From: Curtobacterium sp. A7_M15
GTDB lineage: Bacteria; Actinomycetota; Actinomycetes; Actinomycetales; Microbacteriaceae
DNA length: 43,245 nucleotides
NCBI RefSeq assembly: GCF_030705415.1
Contig: NZ_JAUZED010000017.1
Coordinates: 1 to 43,245 of the forward strand
Direction: 5' to 3'
This document shows positions 31,639 through 39,159 of this stretch, in pieces. A program made the position numbers and the translations under genes. The first letter of the stretch is position 1. Every line of letters begins with the position of its first letter. The notes beneath the pieces are model-generated. The model was not told the DNA's origin. It did no database searches and saw nothing but the letters and a program-made list of their open reading frames with translations.

Positions 31639-33324
31639 TCATCGAGCGAGCGCTTCTGCGAGGGGTCCCAGTGCGAGCACCGGGAAGTAGGTGAGGGCGG
31701 TGACGATGACGGCCACGCCCCCGAGGAGGCCGATGAACAGCGGCCGGTGGGTGGGCAGCGTGCCGGCGGTCGCGGGCACCTTGTCCTGCTGGGCGAGGGA
31801 GCCGGCGAGCGCCAGCACGAGCGCGATCGGCAGGAAGCGTCCGAGGAGCATCACGACGCCGAGCGCGGAGTTCATCCACGTGGTGTTCGCGGTGAGGCCG
31901 CCGAACGCGGACCCGTTGTTGTTCGCGCCGGACGTGAAGGCGTAGAGCAGCTCGGACAGGCCGTGGTTGCCCGGGTTGAAGATGCTCGTCCCGGTCACCT
32001 GCTCCTTGACCCCCGGGATCACGAGGGACAACCCCGTGGCGAGCAGGACGAGCGTCGGGGTCACGAGGATGTAGAGCGCGGCGAAGGTCATCTCGCGGGC
32101 GCGGATCTTCTTGCCGAGGTACTCCGGGGTGCGACCGACGAGGAGCCCGCCGATGAACACCGTGATGACGGCGAGCACGAGCATGCCGTACAGCCCGGAG
32201 CCGACGCCGCCGGGGCTGATCTCGCCCAGCATCATGTTGAGCAGCGCCATCATCCCGCCGATCGGCGTGAAGCTGTCGAACATGCCGTTGACCGCACCGG
32301 TCGAGGTGGCCGTCGAGGTCGTGCCGAAGAGCGTCGTGCCGAGGATCCCGAACCGGACCTCCTTGCCCTCCATGGCCGCACCGGCGGCGTGCGTGGCCGC
32401 GCCGGCTCCGGCGAGCTCGAACGCCGACATGACCGAGAGCGACACGAGGAAGATCGCGCCCATGACGGCGAGGATCGCGTAGCCCTGGCGGTCGTCGCCG
32501 ACGAGGCGCCCGAACGTGCGGGGCAGCGAGAACGGGATGACGAGCATGAGGAAGACCTCGACGAGGCTCGTCCACGCCTGCGGGTTCTCGAACGGGTGCG
32601 CGGAGTTCGCGTTGAAGTACCCGCCGCCGTTCGTCCCGAGCTCCTTGATCGCCTCCTGCGACGCGACGAAGCCGTCCGGGACGTGCTGTGCGCCCCCGGC
32701 CAGCGTCGTGACGTCGACGCCGGCACCCCAGGACTGGATGACACCGCCGGCCACGAGGACGATCGCGAAGACGAACGCACCGGGGAGCAGGAGTCGGACG
32801 GTGCCGCGGACGACGTCCACCCAGACGTTGCCGAGCGTGTCGGACCTCCGCCGGGCGAACCCGCGGACGAGCGCCACGGCGACGGCGAGGCCCACCGCGG
32901 CGGACAGGAAGTTCTGCACCGCGAGGCCGGCCATCTGGACGCTGTAGCCGACGGTCGCCTCGGGTGAGTACGACTGCCAGTTGGTGTTCGAGACGAAGGA
33001 CGCCGCCGTGTTGAAGGCGAGCGACGGTCCGACGTTCGGCAGTCCGAGGTCCCCCGGCAGCACGACCTGGATCCGCTGCAGGAGGTACACGAGCAGGAGC
33101 CCGACGACGCTGAAGAGCAGCACGCCGCGCAGGTAGGCGGGCCAGGACTGCTCCGCGTCGGGGTCGACACCGATGACGCGGTAGACCCCGCGCTCGACGC
33201 GGGTGTGCCGGACGGGCGTGTAGACGCTCGCCATCCAGTCACCGACGGGTCGGTAGCAGACCACGAGGAGCAGGACGAGGAGCGCGACCTGGGCGATGCC
33301 GGCCCACGTGTCCCCGGTGCTCAT
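31639..33324 (-). CDS. kdpA: KdpA, K+-selective channel-like subunit
   Basis: This 561-residue membrane protein carries the potassium path of KdpFABC. The four selectivity-filter loops are recognisable: [53 protein letters not shown] and [13 protein letters not shown]. About ten hydrophobic segments are visible. The ATG at 33324 overlaps the kdpF stop by one base (TGATG), and GGAGAAG in the end of kdpF serves as ribosome site. Confidence 0.97.
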   Translation of the reverse strand: MSTGDTWAGIAQVALLVLLLVVCYRPVGDWMASVYTPVRHTRVERGVYRVIGVDPDAEQSWPAYLRGVLLFSVVGLLLVYLLQRIQVVLPGDLGLPNVGPSLAFNTAASFVSNTNWQSYSPEATVGYSVQMAGLAVQNFLSAAVGLAVAVALVRGFARRRSDTLGNVWVDVVRGTVRLLLPGAFVFAIVLVAGGVIQSWGAGVDVTTLAGGAQHVPDGFVASQEAIKELGTNGGGYFNANSAHPFENPQAWTSLVEVFLMLVIPFSLPRTFGRLVGDDRQGYAILAVMGAIFLVSLSVMSAFELAGAGAATHAAGAAMEGKEVRFGILGTTLFGTTSTATSTGAVNGMFDSFTPIGGMMALLNMMLGEISPGGVGSGLYGMLVLAVITVFIGGLLVGRTPEYLGKKIRAREMTFAALYILVTPTLVLLATGLSLVIPGVKEQVTGTSIFNPGNHGLSELLYAFTSGANNNGSAFGGLTANTTWMNSALGVVMLLGRFLPIALVLALAGSLAQQDKVPATAGTLPTHRPLFIGLLGGVAVIVTALTYFPVLALGPLAEALAR

Positions 33325-33413
33325 CAGAACTTCTCCGGCCGGACGAGCGCCCAGACCAGGTAGACGACAGCGGCGACGCCGAGGACGGCGGCGGCGATGG
33401 TGATGCCGATCAC
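33324..33413 (-). CDS. kdpF: KdpF, small stabilising subunit
   Basis: This 29-residue single-helix peptide reads VIGITIAAAVLGVAAVVYLV then WALVRPEKF. The (Y/V)LVWALVRPEKF ending is characteristic of KdpF, which stabilises the KdpABC complex in the membrane. Start GTG at 33413 overlaps the stop of another tiny ORF upstream (GTGA), and its own stop overlaps kdpA. It is shorter than most gene-calling limits and is easily missed. Confidence 0.93.
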   Translation of the reverse strand: MIGITIAAAVLGVAAVVYLVWALVRPEKF

Positions 33414-33493
33414 AGCCGCTCGACCCCCTTGGCGATGAGGGCGACCACGCCGAACACGGCGAGGACACCGGCGACGACGAACACGTCGAACAC
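33410..33493 (-). CDS. 27-residue membrane peptide coupled to kdpF
   Basis: This tiny ORF encodes a 27-residue peptide starting VFDVFVVAGVLAVFGVVALI and ending AKGVERL: one hydrophobic helix with a short basic tail, similar in size and shape to KdpF but with a different C-terminus. GGAG lies 7 nt before the GTG at 33493. Its stop overlaps the kdpF start by 4 bp, so translation of kdpF may depend on it. I recall similar unannotated ORFs before kdpF in other actinobacteria, but cannot verify that here. It could be a second small subunit or a leader for coupling. Confidence 0.7.
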   Translation of the reverse strand: MFDVFVVAGVLAVFGVVALIAKGVERL

Positions 33494-33519
33494 TTGGGAC
33501 TCCGTAGGTTGCACGGGCC

Positions 33520-33559
33520 CGGCACCGGGTGGTGCGGACCGGCACCACGTGTGGTGCCG
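33520..33559. promoter_or_regulatory. two GGCACC/GGTGCC inverted repeats upstream of the kdp operon
   Basis: CGGCACCACGTGTGGTGCCG (33540-33559) has perfect 9-bp arms around GT. The neighbouring CGGCACC-GGGT-GGTGCGG (33520-33537) has the same half-sites with one mismatch. They lie 27-66 nt upstream of the first kdp ORF, where KdpE or another regulator could bind. Confidence 0.6.
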
Positions 33560-33579
33560 AACCGATGGTGGATCCGCAG

Positions 33580-33589
33580 CCGCGCCTCC
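33580..33589 (+). repeat. CCGCGCCTCC intergenic motif, copy (plus)
   Basis: This copy lies in the 148-bp gap between the WYL regulator stop and the kdp operon. The gap also has a 9-bp direct repeat CTAACGCGC at 33610 and 33642. Confidence 0.75.
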
Positions 33590-33641
33590 TGGGCCGTCCT
33601 GACGGTTCCCTAACGCGCTCCGCACACACGCATGCGCGTCG

Positions 33642-34586
33642 CTAACGCGCCGTGGCCCTCCGGAGCCGCTCGGCGAGCACGGCCGTCGCTGCACGGAGTT
33701 CGTCGGGCCCTTCGACGGTGAACTGCGCGGTGGTGCCGGCGAACGCCGCCGCGAGGCCGTCCCACGACCAGGAGCCGCGCGTGAGGCGGCACCGTTCCGG
33801 TCCGAGCGGCTCGAGCACGGCGTCGTCGGGGAGGTACGGCGCGATGGTGTCGGCCGGCACCTCGAGGACGGCGGTGCCGGTGCACGGCCAGACGTCCGCG
33901 CGGTCCGACCCCTTGAACCGCGCGGCCACGAACGCTGCCGGATCACCGCCCGGTACGTGACGCGGTGGGAACCGCACGCGCGTCCGCATCCGCGGGGTGA
34001 TGCGGTCGACTCGGTGCGTGCGCCAGTCCGCGCGGTCGAGGTCCCAGTCGAGCAGGTACCAGCGGCCGTCCCGAGCGACCACCGCGTGCGGCTCGACGCG
34101 GTGGAGCGTCTCGTCAGGGCCGTACCCGAAGCGGAGCACCTCGCCGAGGTGGACCGCCTCGCTCACGGCGGCCAGGACCTCCGGGTCGACGCGGGTGCGT
34201 CCGGGCGACGTGACCGCGTCGATCGCGTCGACCCGTGCGCGCAGACGCGCGGGCATCACCTGTCGCACCGTCGCGAGCGCCCGGGCGGCCGATTCGGCGA
34301 TGTCCGCGCCGGTGGCGGGTGCCACGGCCAGCGCGATGGCGATCGCGACCGCCTGGCCGTCGTCGAACAGCAGCGGTGGCAGGTCCGCACCCGCCTCCAG
34401 TCGGTAGCCCCCTGCCGGGCCGCGCAGCGCCTCGACGCGGTAGCCGAGGCCGCGGAGCCGGTCCACGTCCCGACGGAGCGTGCGTGGGCTGACCTCGAGC
34501 CGTCCGGCGAGCTCGTCACCCGGCCAGTCCCGGTGCACCTGCAGCAGTGAGAGCAGCGCGAGCATGCGCGAGGACGGTCCGGACAT
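33642..34586 (-). CDS. WYL-domain transcriptional regulator (YafY/DeoR type)
   Basis: This 314-residue regulator has an N-terminal winged helix (residues 1-60: MLALLSLLQVHRDWPGDELA, RRDVDRLRGLGYRVEALRGP). A WYL domain follows (about 130-215, with VEPHAVVARDGRWYLLDWDL and RTHRVDRI), then a WCX-like C-terminal extension. WYL proteins sense a ligand, often nucleic acid or a small molecule. The ATG at 34586 is 6 nt from a GATACT box on the minus strand. It diverges from a VOC gene across a 61-bp promoter with a symmetric operator, so it probably regulates that gene and itself. Confidence 0.9.
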   Translation of the reverse strand: MSGPSSRMLALLSLLQVHRDWPGDELAGRLEVSPRTLRRDVDRLRGLGYRVEALRGPAGGYRLEAGADLPPLLFDDGQAVAIAIALAVAPATGADIAESAARALATVRQVMPARLRARVDAIDAVTSPGRTRVDPEVLAAVSEAVHLGEVLRFGYGPDETLHRVEPHAVVARDGRWYLLDWDLDRADWRTHRVDRITPRMRTRVRFPPRHVPGGDPAAFVAARFKGSDRADVWPCTGTAVLEVPADTIAPYLPDDAVLEPLGPERCRLTRGSWSWDGLAAAFAGTTAQFTVEGPDELRAATAVLAERLRRATAR

Positions 34587-34592
34587 GTCCCC

Positions 34593-34598
34593 AGTATC
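34593..34598 (-). promoter_or_regulatory. -10 box of leaderless WYL regulator gene
   Basis: GATACT on the minus strand is 6 nt before the ATG at 34586. Confidence 0.6.
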
Positions 34599-34607
34599 GA
34601 TCGAGAA

Positions 34608-34626
34608 GCGGACAGGATCTGACCGC
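34608..34626. promoter_or_regulatory. symmetric operator in the WYL/VOC divergent promoter
   Basis: GCGGACAG-GAT-CTGACCGC matches at 7 of 8 arm positions. Its centre (34617) is 31 nt from each of the two start codons, which are also the predicted transcription starts. It therefore covers both -35 positions equally. Confidence 0.65.
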
Positions 34627-34635
34627 AACACCTCC

Positions 34636-34641
34636 GATGCT
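34636..34641 (+). promoter_or_regulatory. -10 box of leaderless VOC gene
   Basis: GATGCT is followed by 6 nt and the ATG at 34648. Confidence 0.55.
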
Positions 34642-34647
34642 GGTCGC

Positions 34648-35067
34648 ATGAGCATCGAAACCACAACCCACCTCAACTTCGACGGACAGGCCCGCGCGGC
34701 CCTCGACTTCTACGCCTCGGTCTTCGGCGGACAGGTCGCGTCCATGACCTACGGCGCGATGGGCGCCTCGGACGAGCCCGCCTGGGCCGACCGCATCGTC
34801 TTCGGCCAGGTCGCCACCGACGCCGGGCTGCGGGTGATGGCCTTCGACGTCTGGCCGGGACAGCCGTACGACCAGGGCACGAACGCCTTCTACGTGTACG
34901 TGCACGGCGACGACGCTGCCGAGATCGAGCGGTACTGGGCGGGGTTGTCCGAGGGTGCCGAGATCCGGCAGCCGCTCGGCCCGTCGGCCTGGGCACCGCT
35001 CGCCGGGCAGCTCCGCGACCGCTTCGGCGTGGTCTGGGCACTCGACGTCGAGGGGTCGCAGGGCTGA
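34648..35067 (+). CDS. VOC-family protein (PhnB-like)
   Basis: This 139-residue protein matches the PhnB/YjdN-type VOC fold: THLNFDGQARAALDFYASVF at the N-terminus, GGQVASMTYGAMG, IVFGQVATDAGLRVMAFD in the middle, and LAGQLRDRFGVVWALDVEG at the end. Members are often annotated as glyoxalase-like or 3-demethylubiquinone methyltransferase-like, but most have no known reaction. It is the divergent neighbour and probable target of the WYL regulator, a pairing common in actinobacteria. Confidence 0.9.
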   Translation: MSIETTTHLNFDGQARAALDFYASVFGGQVASMTYGAMGASDEPAWADRIVFGQVATDAGLRVMAFDVWPGQPYDQGTNAFYVYVHGDDAAEIERYWAGLSEGAEIRQPLGPSAWAPLAGQLRDRFGVVWALDVEGSQG

Positions 35068-35080
35068 CACCGGAGGCTGC

Positions 35081-35100
35081 GCGGGGCCGTACGGCTCCGC
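35081..35100. terminator. hairpin after the VOC gene
   Basis: GCGGGGCCGTACGGCTCCGC folds as an 8-bp stem (one G-U pair) with a GTAC loop, 13 nt past the VOC stop. There is no T-run. Confidence 0.5.
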
Positions 35101-35119
35101 GTAGCCGCCGCCCTGGTGA

Positions 35120-35129
35120 CCGCGCCTCC
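35120..35129 (+). repeat. CCGCGCCTCC intergenic motif, copy (plus)
   Basis: It lies in the gap between the VOC gene and the small membrane protein. Its last bases begin a 7-bp inverted repeat CCGGATT/AATCCGG (35128-35134, 35154-35160). Confidence 0.75.
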
Positions 35130-35167
35130 GGATTCCGATCCACTTCTCCACGAAATCCGGCCCCCGG

Positions 35168-35173
35168 TAGCGT
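35168..35173 (+). promoter_or_regulatory. -10 box of leaderless membrane-protein gene
   Basis: TAGCGT is followed by 6 nt and the ATG at 35180. Confidence 0.75.
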
Positions 35174-35179
35174 GCTGGG

Positions 35180-35680
35180 ATGCCCGAGTTCCGACCCATG
35201 CCCGGCTACGACCTCGGCAACGGGTGGGTGGCCGCTCGCCGCCGCGACCGGTTCGGCCGCGCCCGGCGCTGGGTCGGCCCGCCGGTCGCGCTCCTCGCCG
35301 TCGTCACGGCCGTCCTGCTCTTCCGCTGGTACGCCGGCGTCGCCGACCAGGTCGAGTGGGAGTGTGCGGTGTCCTCGTGCGGGACGAACGATCCGCGGTC
35401 CTTCGCTCCGGAGGGGTGCTGGGCGCTCCTCGTGCTGGCCTGGCTCGGCGTCGGTCGCCTGCCGGGTCGCTGGTGGTGGCGCGCTGGACTGCTGCTCGCG
35501 TTCGCCCTCGTCGCCGCGTGGTCGATCGACTGGTGGCGGATGCCGGGGATGGACCTCGGCCTGTTCGTGACCCCGATCGGCGCGGGTGGTGTCGGCGCCG
35601 TGCTGCTGCTCGCGCGGACCGGGATCGCGATCGACCGCTCTCGCGGGCGAGCCCACACCGCTCGGCGGCGGGCGCGGTGA
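35180..35680 (+). CDS. small membrane protein of unknown function
   Basis: This 166-residue protein is unrecognised. It has four hydrophobic stretches: VGPPVALLAVVTAVLLFRWY, EGCWALLVLAWLGVGRL, AGLLLAFALVAAWSIDWW and LFVTPIGAGGVGAVLLLART. A short loop between the first two contains two cysteines (WECAVSSCGT) that could form a disulfide outside the cell. The basic tail RSRGRAHTARRRAR is expected on the cytoplasmic side. The start is supported by the leaderless box. Confidence 0.75.
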   Translation: MPEFRPMPGYDLGNGWVAARRRDRFGRARRWVGPPVALLAVVTAVLLFRWYAGVADQVEWECAVSSCGTNDPRSFAPEGCWALLVLAWLGVGRLPGRWWWRAGLLLAFALVAAWSIDWWRMPGMDLGLFVTPIGAGGVGAVLLLARTGIAIDRSRGRAHTARRRAR

Positions 35681-35688
35681 CCGGGCGG

Positions 35689-36498
35689 TCAGCGCGTGGG
35701 ACTCCACGTGCTGACCGTCACGGCAGCGGTGACGCTCGTCGGCGCGAACACCTGCTCCGGGTCGACATGGTGGTGACTCGGCCCCATGTGCACCACGTCG
35801 TGGACGTCCTCGGCGGACAGCTCCATCGTCCACGTGCGGTCCTCGGCCGAGCGCTGCTCGAACGCGGGCGCCAGGGATTCGTGCAGCCGCCGTTCCTTCT
35901 CGGGGTCCACCGTGATGGTCGCCTCGGCCAGCTCCGCAAGGTGTCCGGTGCGCGGTGTCACCACGACGAGGAGCCCTTCGGGGTGCAGCACCCGCGCGTA
36001 CTCCCTCTGGTTGCGCGGCGCGAACACGTCCAGCACGACGGCGGCGGCGCCGTCGACGACCGGGAGGCGCTCGGTCACGTCCCCGACGACGGCCCCCGCA
36101 CGCTCGTGGATGCGAGCGGCGCGTCGGATCGCGACCGCGGACAGGTCGAGTGCGACCCCGAGCCGCGGGACGGCCTCGAGCGCGTGCGCGAGGTACGTGC
36201 CCGGACCGGACCCGACGTCGAGGACGACACCGGGCACGTCCAAGGAAGCGACCGCTCGGGCGACGGCGCGCTCCACCGGCGCGTAGTGCCCCCGCCCGAG
36301 GAAGCGGAGCCGGGCGTCGACCATCTCCGGGGTGTCCGCCGTCAACGCCCGACGCTTCGCGGGCAGGAGCGTGAGGTGCCCCTGCTTGGCCTCGTCGAAC
36401 CGGTGACCGTTCGCGCAGCCGACCTGACCGCCGACCACGCGGCCGAGAGGCTCGGCGCAGACGGGGCAGGCGAGCACGGGGAGCAGGTCGTCACGCAC
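35689..36498 (-). CDS. rlmA: 23S rRNA (guanine-N1) methyltransferase RlmA
   Basis: This 269-residue enzyme methylates a guanine in 23S rRNA (G745 or G748 class). It has the family's N-terminal zinc finger: Cys11, Cys14, Cys28 and His32 in LACPVCAEPL and VGCANGHRFD. The rRNA-binding KQGHLTLLPAKRRAL follows, then SAM motif I VVLDVGSGPGTY and LDVFAPRNQREYARVLHPEG. In Gram-positives the G748 branch can affect tylosin sensitivity; which branch this is cannot be settled here. The GTG at 36498 is 6 nt from a TACGCT box on the minus strand. Confidence 0.92.
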   Translation of the reverse strand: MRDDLLPVLACPVCAEPLGRVVGGQVGCANGHRFDEAKQGHLTLLPAKRRALTADTPEMVDARLRFLGRGHYAPVERAVARAVASLDVPGVVLDVGSGPGTYLAHALEAVPRLGVALDLSAVAIRRAARIHERAGAVVGDVTERLPVVDGAAAVVLDVFAPRNQREYARVLHPEGLLVVVTPRTGHLAELAEATITVDPEKERRLHESLAPAFEQRSAEDRTWTMELSAEDVHDVVHMGPSHHHVDPEQVFAPTSVTAAVTVSTWSPTR

Positions 36499-36504
36499 CG
36501 GCCC

Positions 36505-36510
36505 AGCGTA
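36505..36510 (-). promoter_or_regulatory. -10 box of leaderless rlmA gene
   Basis: TACGCT on the minus strand is 6 nt before the GTG at 36498. Confidence 0.75.
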
Positions 36511-36575
36511 CGGGGCCTCGCTGGCCTGGCCGGACCGGCGCGGTCGACGGCGGGTTCTCCGTCCACTGACCCCGG

Positions 36576-36581
36576 TACGGT
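36576..36581 (+). promoter_or_regulatory. -10 box of leaderless maltokinase-cap-like gene
   Basis: TACGGT is followed by 6 nt and the ATG at 36588. Confidence 0.75.
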
Positions 36582-36587
36582 CGGGGC

Positions 36588-37199
36588 ATGGCCGTCATCC
36601 ACCGCGCAGAACTCCGTCCGTCGAAGCTCGAGGCGCTCGCCGCCTGGCTGCCGGGCCAGCCCTGGAGCGGCGTGTCCGCCGGCGACGACCTCGCGATCGC
36701 CGGGAGGTTCCGGTTCGACGACCCCGCCGGCGAGGTCGGCGTCGAGACGATCCTCGTGCGCACCTCGGACGACCGGGTGCTCCAGGCGCCGTTGACCTAC
36801 CGCGGCGGACCGCTCGACGGCGCCGAGGCCTTCCTCGTGACCGAGATGGACCACTCGGTACTCGGACGCCGATGGGTCTACGACGCCGTCGGCGACCCGG
36901 TGTACGCCGACGTGCTCCGTCGGGCGATCGCCACGGGCGGGCACGAGGCCACCCTCGAGCGCGCCGACGGTTCCGGGGCGTGGGACGCCGAGGGGACGGC
37001 CCAGGGCAGCGGATCCGACACCGACTCCCCCGCCGTGGCTGCCGCCGCAGCGCAGACCGCCGGGGACCTGACCTCCGTCCGCACCGACCACGGCACGCTC
37101 GTCGTCGCCCGGGTCATCGGAGCGGAACTGCCCGCGGGCCGCACGCTCTCCGGCACCTGGGCCGGCGGGACCGGCGTGCTCGCCGCCCTGGTGCCCTGA
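36588..37199 (+). CDS. maltokinase N-terminal cap-like domain protein
   Basis: This 203-residue protein resembles the stand-alone N-terminal cap domain of actinobacterial maltokinase. Matching parts are MAVIHRAELRPSKLEALAAW, the FRFDDPAGEVGVET region, APLTYRGGPLDGAEAFLVTE and DHSVLGRRWVYDAVGDPVYA. No kinase catalytic domain follows. Such orphan cap proteins are common in actinobacteria and their function is unknown. The middle has an Ala/Ser-rich linker (residues 140-160). The start is set by the leaderless box. The link to sugar metabolism is by homology only. Confidence 0.8.
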   Translation: MAVIHRAELRPSKLEALAAWLPGQPWSGVSAGDDLAIAGRFRFDDPAGEVGVETILVRTSDDRVLQAPLTYRGGPLDGAEAFLVTEMDHSVLGRRWVYDAVGDPVYADVLRRAIATGGHEATLERADGSGAWDAEGTAQGSGSDTDSPAVAAAAAQTAGDLTSVRTDHGTLVVARVIGAELPAGRTLSGTWAGGTGVLAALVP

Positions 37200-37241
37200 A
37201 CCGGACCACCTGACCGTCGGGACGTCCGTGGCGGGGCCGAG

Positions 37242-37251
37242 CCGCGCCTCC
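37242..37251 (+). repeat. CCGCGCCTCC intergenic motif, copy (plus)
   Basis: This copy lies 42 nt past the cap-like gene stop, in the long form CCGAGCCGCGCCTCCCG. Its 3' edge pairs with an upstream GTCGGGA (37216-37222). Confidence 0.75.
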
Positions 37252-37305
37252 CGACCCGTCCGATGCGGGTACGGACAGGGCCTGCCTGCCGGCCTGGAGC
37301 GATGG

Positions 37306-37311
37306 CAGGAT
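37306..37311 (+). promoter_or_regulatory. possible -10 box of aldo/keto reductase gene
   Basis: CAGGAT is followed by 7 nt and the GTG at 37319. Confidence 0.5.
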
Positions 37312-37318
37312 CGAGGGC

Positions 37319-38257
37319 GTGAAGACACTGGAGTTGCCACAGACGGACCTCACCGCCTCCGACGTGATCGTCGGCCTGATGCGGATCAACGACATGAGCG
37401 ACGAGGACATCCGGTCGCTGTACGCCGCCTCGCGCGATGCCGGCGTGACGATGTTCGACCACGCCGCGGTGTACGGCGAGTGGCACGGCTGCGAGGCGCG
37501 GTTCGGCTCGGCCGTGACGCTGTCGCCGGCCGAGCGGGCCGAGATCGTGCTGCAGACCAAGGTCGGGATCCGTCCGACCCCGCACGGCGCGTACTTCGAC
37601 TTCTCGTACGAGCACATCATCGAGTCCGTCCACGAGTCGCTCGAGGCACTGCGGACCGACTACGTGGACGTGCTGCTCCTGCACCGTCCCGATGCCCTGG
37701 TCGAGCCGGACGAGGTGGCGAAGGCCTTCGACGAGCTGCACGCCGCCGGCAAGGTGCACCACTTCGGCGTCTCGAACCACACGCCGGGGCAGGTCGAGCT
37801 CCTCAAGCGCTCGGTGCAGCAGCCGCTCGCCTTCAACCAGGTGCAGCTGAGCATCACGCACGCGAACGTCATCGCGCAGGGCGTCACGGCGAACATGGCC
37901 GGACTCGACCAGTCGATCGACCGCGACAACGACATCCTCAACCACTCGCGCCTGAACGACATCACGCTGCAGGCCTGGTCGCCGTTCCAGAAGGGGTTCT
38001 TCGACGGCGTCTTCCTCGACGACCGCGAGCACTACGCCGAGCTGAACGACGTGCTGGACGAGCTCGCGGCCGCGCACGGCGTCACCCCGACGGGGATCGC
38101 GGTGGCGTGGATCACCCGGCACCCCGCGCACTTCCAGGTCGTCCTCGGCACGACGAACCCACAGCGCGTGCGGGACTCGGCCGCCGGGTCGGACGTCGTG
38201 CTCTCCCGCGAGGAGTGGTACCGGGTGTTCACCGCCGCGGGGCACACCGTTCCCTGA
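37319..38257 (+). CDS. aldo/keto reductase (YdhF-like)
   Basis: This 312-residue NADPH-dependent oxidoreductase has the AKR catalytic tetrad: Asp47 and Tyr52 (FDHAAVYGEW), Lys81 (LQTKVGI) and His122 (LLLHRPD). VSNHTPGQVELL, FNQVQLSITH and the C-terminal VVLGTTNPQRV complete the TIM barrel. It fits the YdhF/AKR11-like group with broad carbonyl substrates. Start GTG at 37319 follows a weak -10 box. The GNAT gene begins 23 bp downstream of its stop. Confidence 0.93.
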   Translation: MKTLELPQTDLTASDVIVGLMRINDMSDEDIRSLYAASRDAGVTMFDHAAVYGEWHGCEARFGSAVTLSPAERAEIVLQTKVGIRPTPHGAYFDFSYEHIIESVHESLEALRTDYVDVLLLHRPDALVEPDEVAKAFDELHAAGKVHHFGVSNHTPGQVELLKRSVQQPLAFNQVQLSITHANVIAQGVTANMAGLDQSIDRDNDILNHSRLNDITLQAWSPFQKGFFDGVFLDDREHYAELNDVLDELAAAHGVTPTGIAVAWITRHPAHFQVVLGTTNPQRVRDSAAGSDVVLSREEWYRVFTAAGHTVP

Positions 38258-38267
38258 GCCGATCGGG

Positions 38268-38273
38268 CAGGGT
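38268..38273 (+). promoter_or_regulatory. possible -10 box of GNAT gene
   Basis: CAGGGT is followed by 7 nt and the GTG at 38281. The box argues for 38281 over the in-frame GTG at 38272. Confidence 0.45.
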
Positions 38274-38280
38274 GGGACCC

Positions 38281-38793
38281 GTGCTCCGCGACCTCACCCT
38301 GCCCGTCACCCTCGCCACACGCTCCGGCGCCGTCACCGTCCGCGACGCCTCGCCCGAGGACCTCGACGCCCTGACGGCACTGCTGTCGGACGACCCGATC
38401 AGCGCCGCGCGCGGGGACGTCGCCGCGCCCGAGGACGAGCCGCTGTACGCCGCCGCGCTCCGGGCGATCGTCGCGGACCCGGCGAACGCGCTCCTCGTCG
38501 TGACCGACGAGCGGGACGTCGTCGTCGGCACGCTGCAGCTCACGAGGATCCCCGGGATGGCCCGGCGTGGATCCGCCCGGCTGCTCGTCGAGGCCGTCCG
38601 GGTGAGCAGTGCCGTGCGCTCCGGTGGGATCGGCAGCGCGGTGATGCGGTGGGTGATCGACGTCGCGGCGCGGGAGCTCGGGACGTCGCTCGTGCAGTTG
38701 ACCTCCGACGCCGACCGGACCCAGGCGCACCGGTTCTACGAGCGGCTGGGGTTCACGGGCTCCCACGTCGGGTTCAAGTACCGGGTGCGCTGA
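38281..38793 (+). CDS. GNAT-family N-acetyltransferase
   Basis: This 170-residue acetyl-CoA-dependent transferase has the GNAT fold: VRDASPEDLDALTALLSDDP at the start, VVGTLQLTRIPGM, the acetyl-CoA loop in VSSAVRSGGIGSAVMRW, and DRTQAHRFYERLGFTGSHVG near the end. The P-loop reads RSGGIGS, a good match to (Q/R)xxGx(G/A). Substrate unknown. It could also be translated from the aldo/keto reductase transcript, as the gap is short. Confidence 0.9.
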   Translation: MLRDLTLPVTLATRSGAVTVRDASPEDLDALTALLSDDPISAARGDVAAPEDEPLYAAALRAIVADPANALLVVTDERDVVVGTLQLTRIPGMARRGSARLLVEAVRVSSAVRSGGIGSAVMRWVIDVAARELGTSLVQLTSDADRTQAHRFYERLGFTGSHVGFKYRVR

Positions 38794-38830
38794 GGTTCTT
38801 CCCAGAACGTCCACGATGCAAGGTGTTCTC

Positions 38831-38867
38831 GCGCGTACCTGGTCAGAACTTCTGACCAGCAACGCGC
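38831..38867. promoter_or_regulatory. 37-bp near-perfect palindrome
   Basis: Arms of 18 bp (38831-38848 and 38850-38867) match at 16 positions around a single central base. The core CTGGTCAGAA-C-TTCTGACCAG is perfect. The centre is too tight for an RNA hairpin of full length, so a protein-binding site is more likely. It sits in a 116-bp gap 38 nt after the GNAT stop and is not at any obvious promoter. Confidence 0.65.
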
Positions 38868-38909
38868 GATCCGACCGGGTACGCCGCGGCCAGCGCCGGC
38901 GAAGGGGGG

Positions 38910-39113
38910 TCAGTCGGTGTGGGTGGGGGTGCTCGGGACCGCTACGTCGACGGGCGACACCCCCGCGGGGTCGGCGGACGCCCCGCCGACGACGTCGAAC
39001 GTGATGCCGAGCTCGGCAGCCGTCTCCTCGTCGAGCTCGAGCCCGTCCTGCTTCACCTGGTCCTCGGGGATGGCACGGCCACCGGACGGGTCCCACGAGT
39101 TCGCGATCGACAT
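38910..39113 (-). CDS. small acidic hypothetical protein
   Basis: This 67-residue soluble protein starts MSIANSWDPSGGRAIPEDQV and continues KQDGLELDEETAAELGITFD. It ends in a Pro/Ser/Thr-rich tail. It is strongly acidic and probably partly disordered. It resembles the next gene upstream (39160-39390) in the DP--GR-IP core and the following acidic helix, so the two may be paralogues. The start is the ATG at 39113, 7 nt after a CACGCT box on the minus strand. Function unknown. Confidence 0.65.
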   Translation of the reverse strand: MSIANSWDPSGGRAIPEDQVKQDGLELDEETAAELGITFDVVGGASADPAGVSPVDVAVPSTPTHTD

Positions 39114-39159
39114 GCGCCCGAGCGTGCCCGACGCACTTGGCAATCGCCCTGGAAACGCG

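Noticed and set aside
33324..33629. 101-residue version of KdpF
   Set aside because: Only the last 29 residues match KdpF. The upstream part crosses the promoter region and the coupled GTG at 33413 is the natural start.
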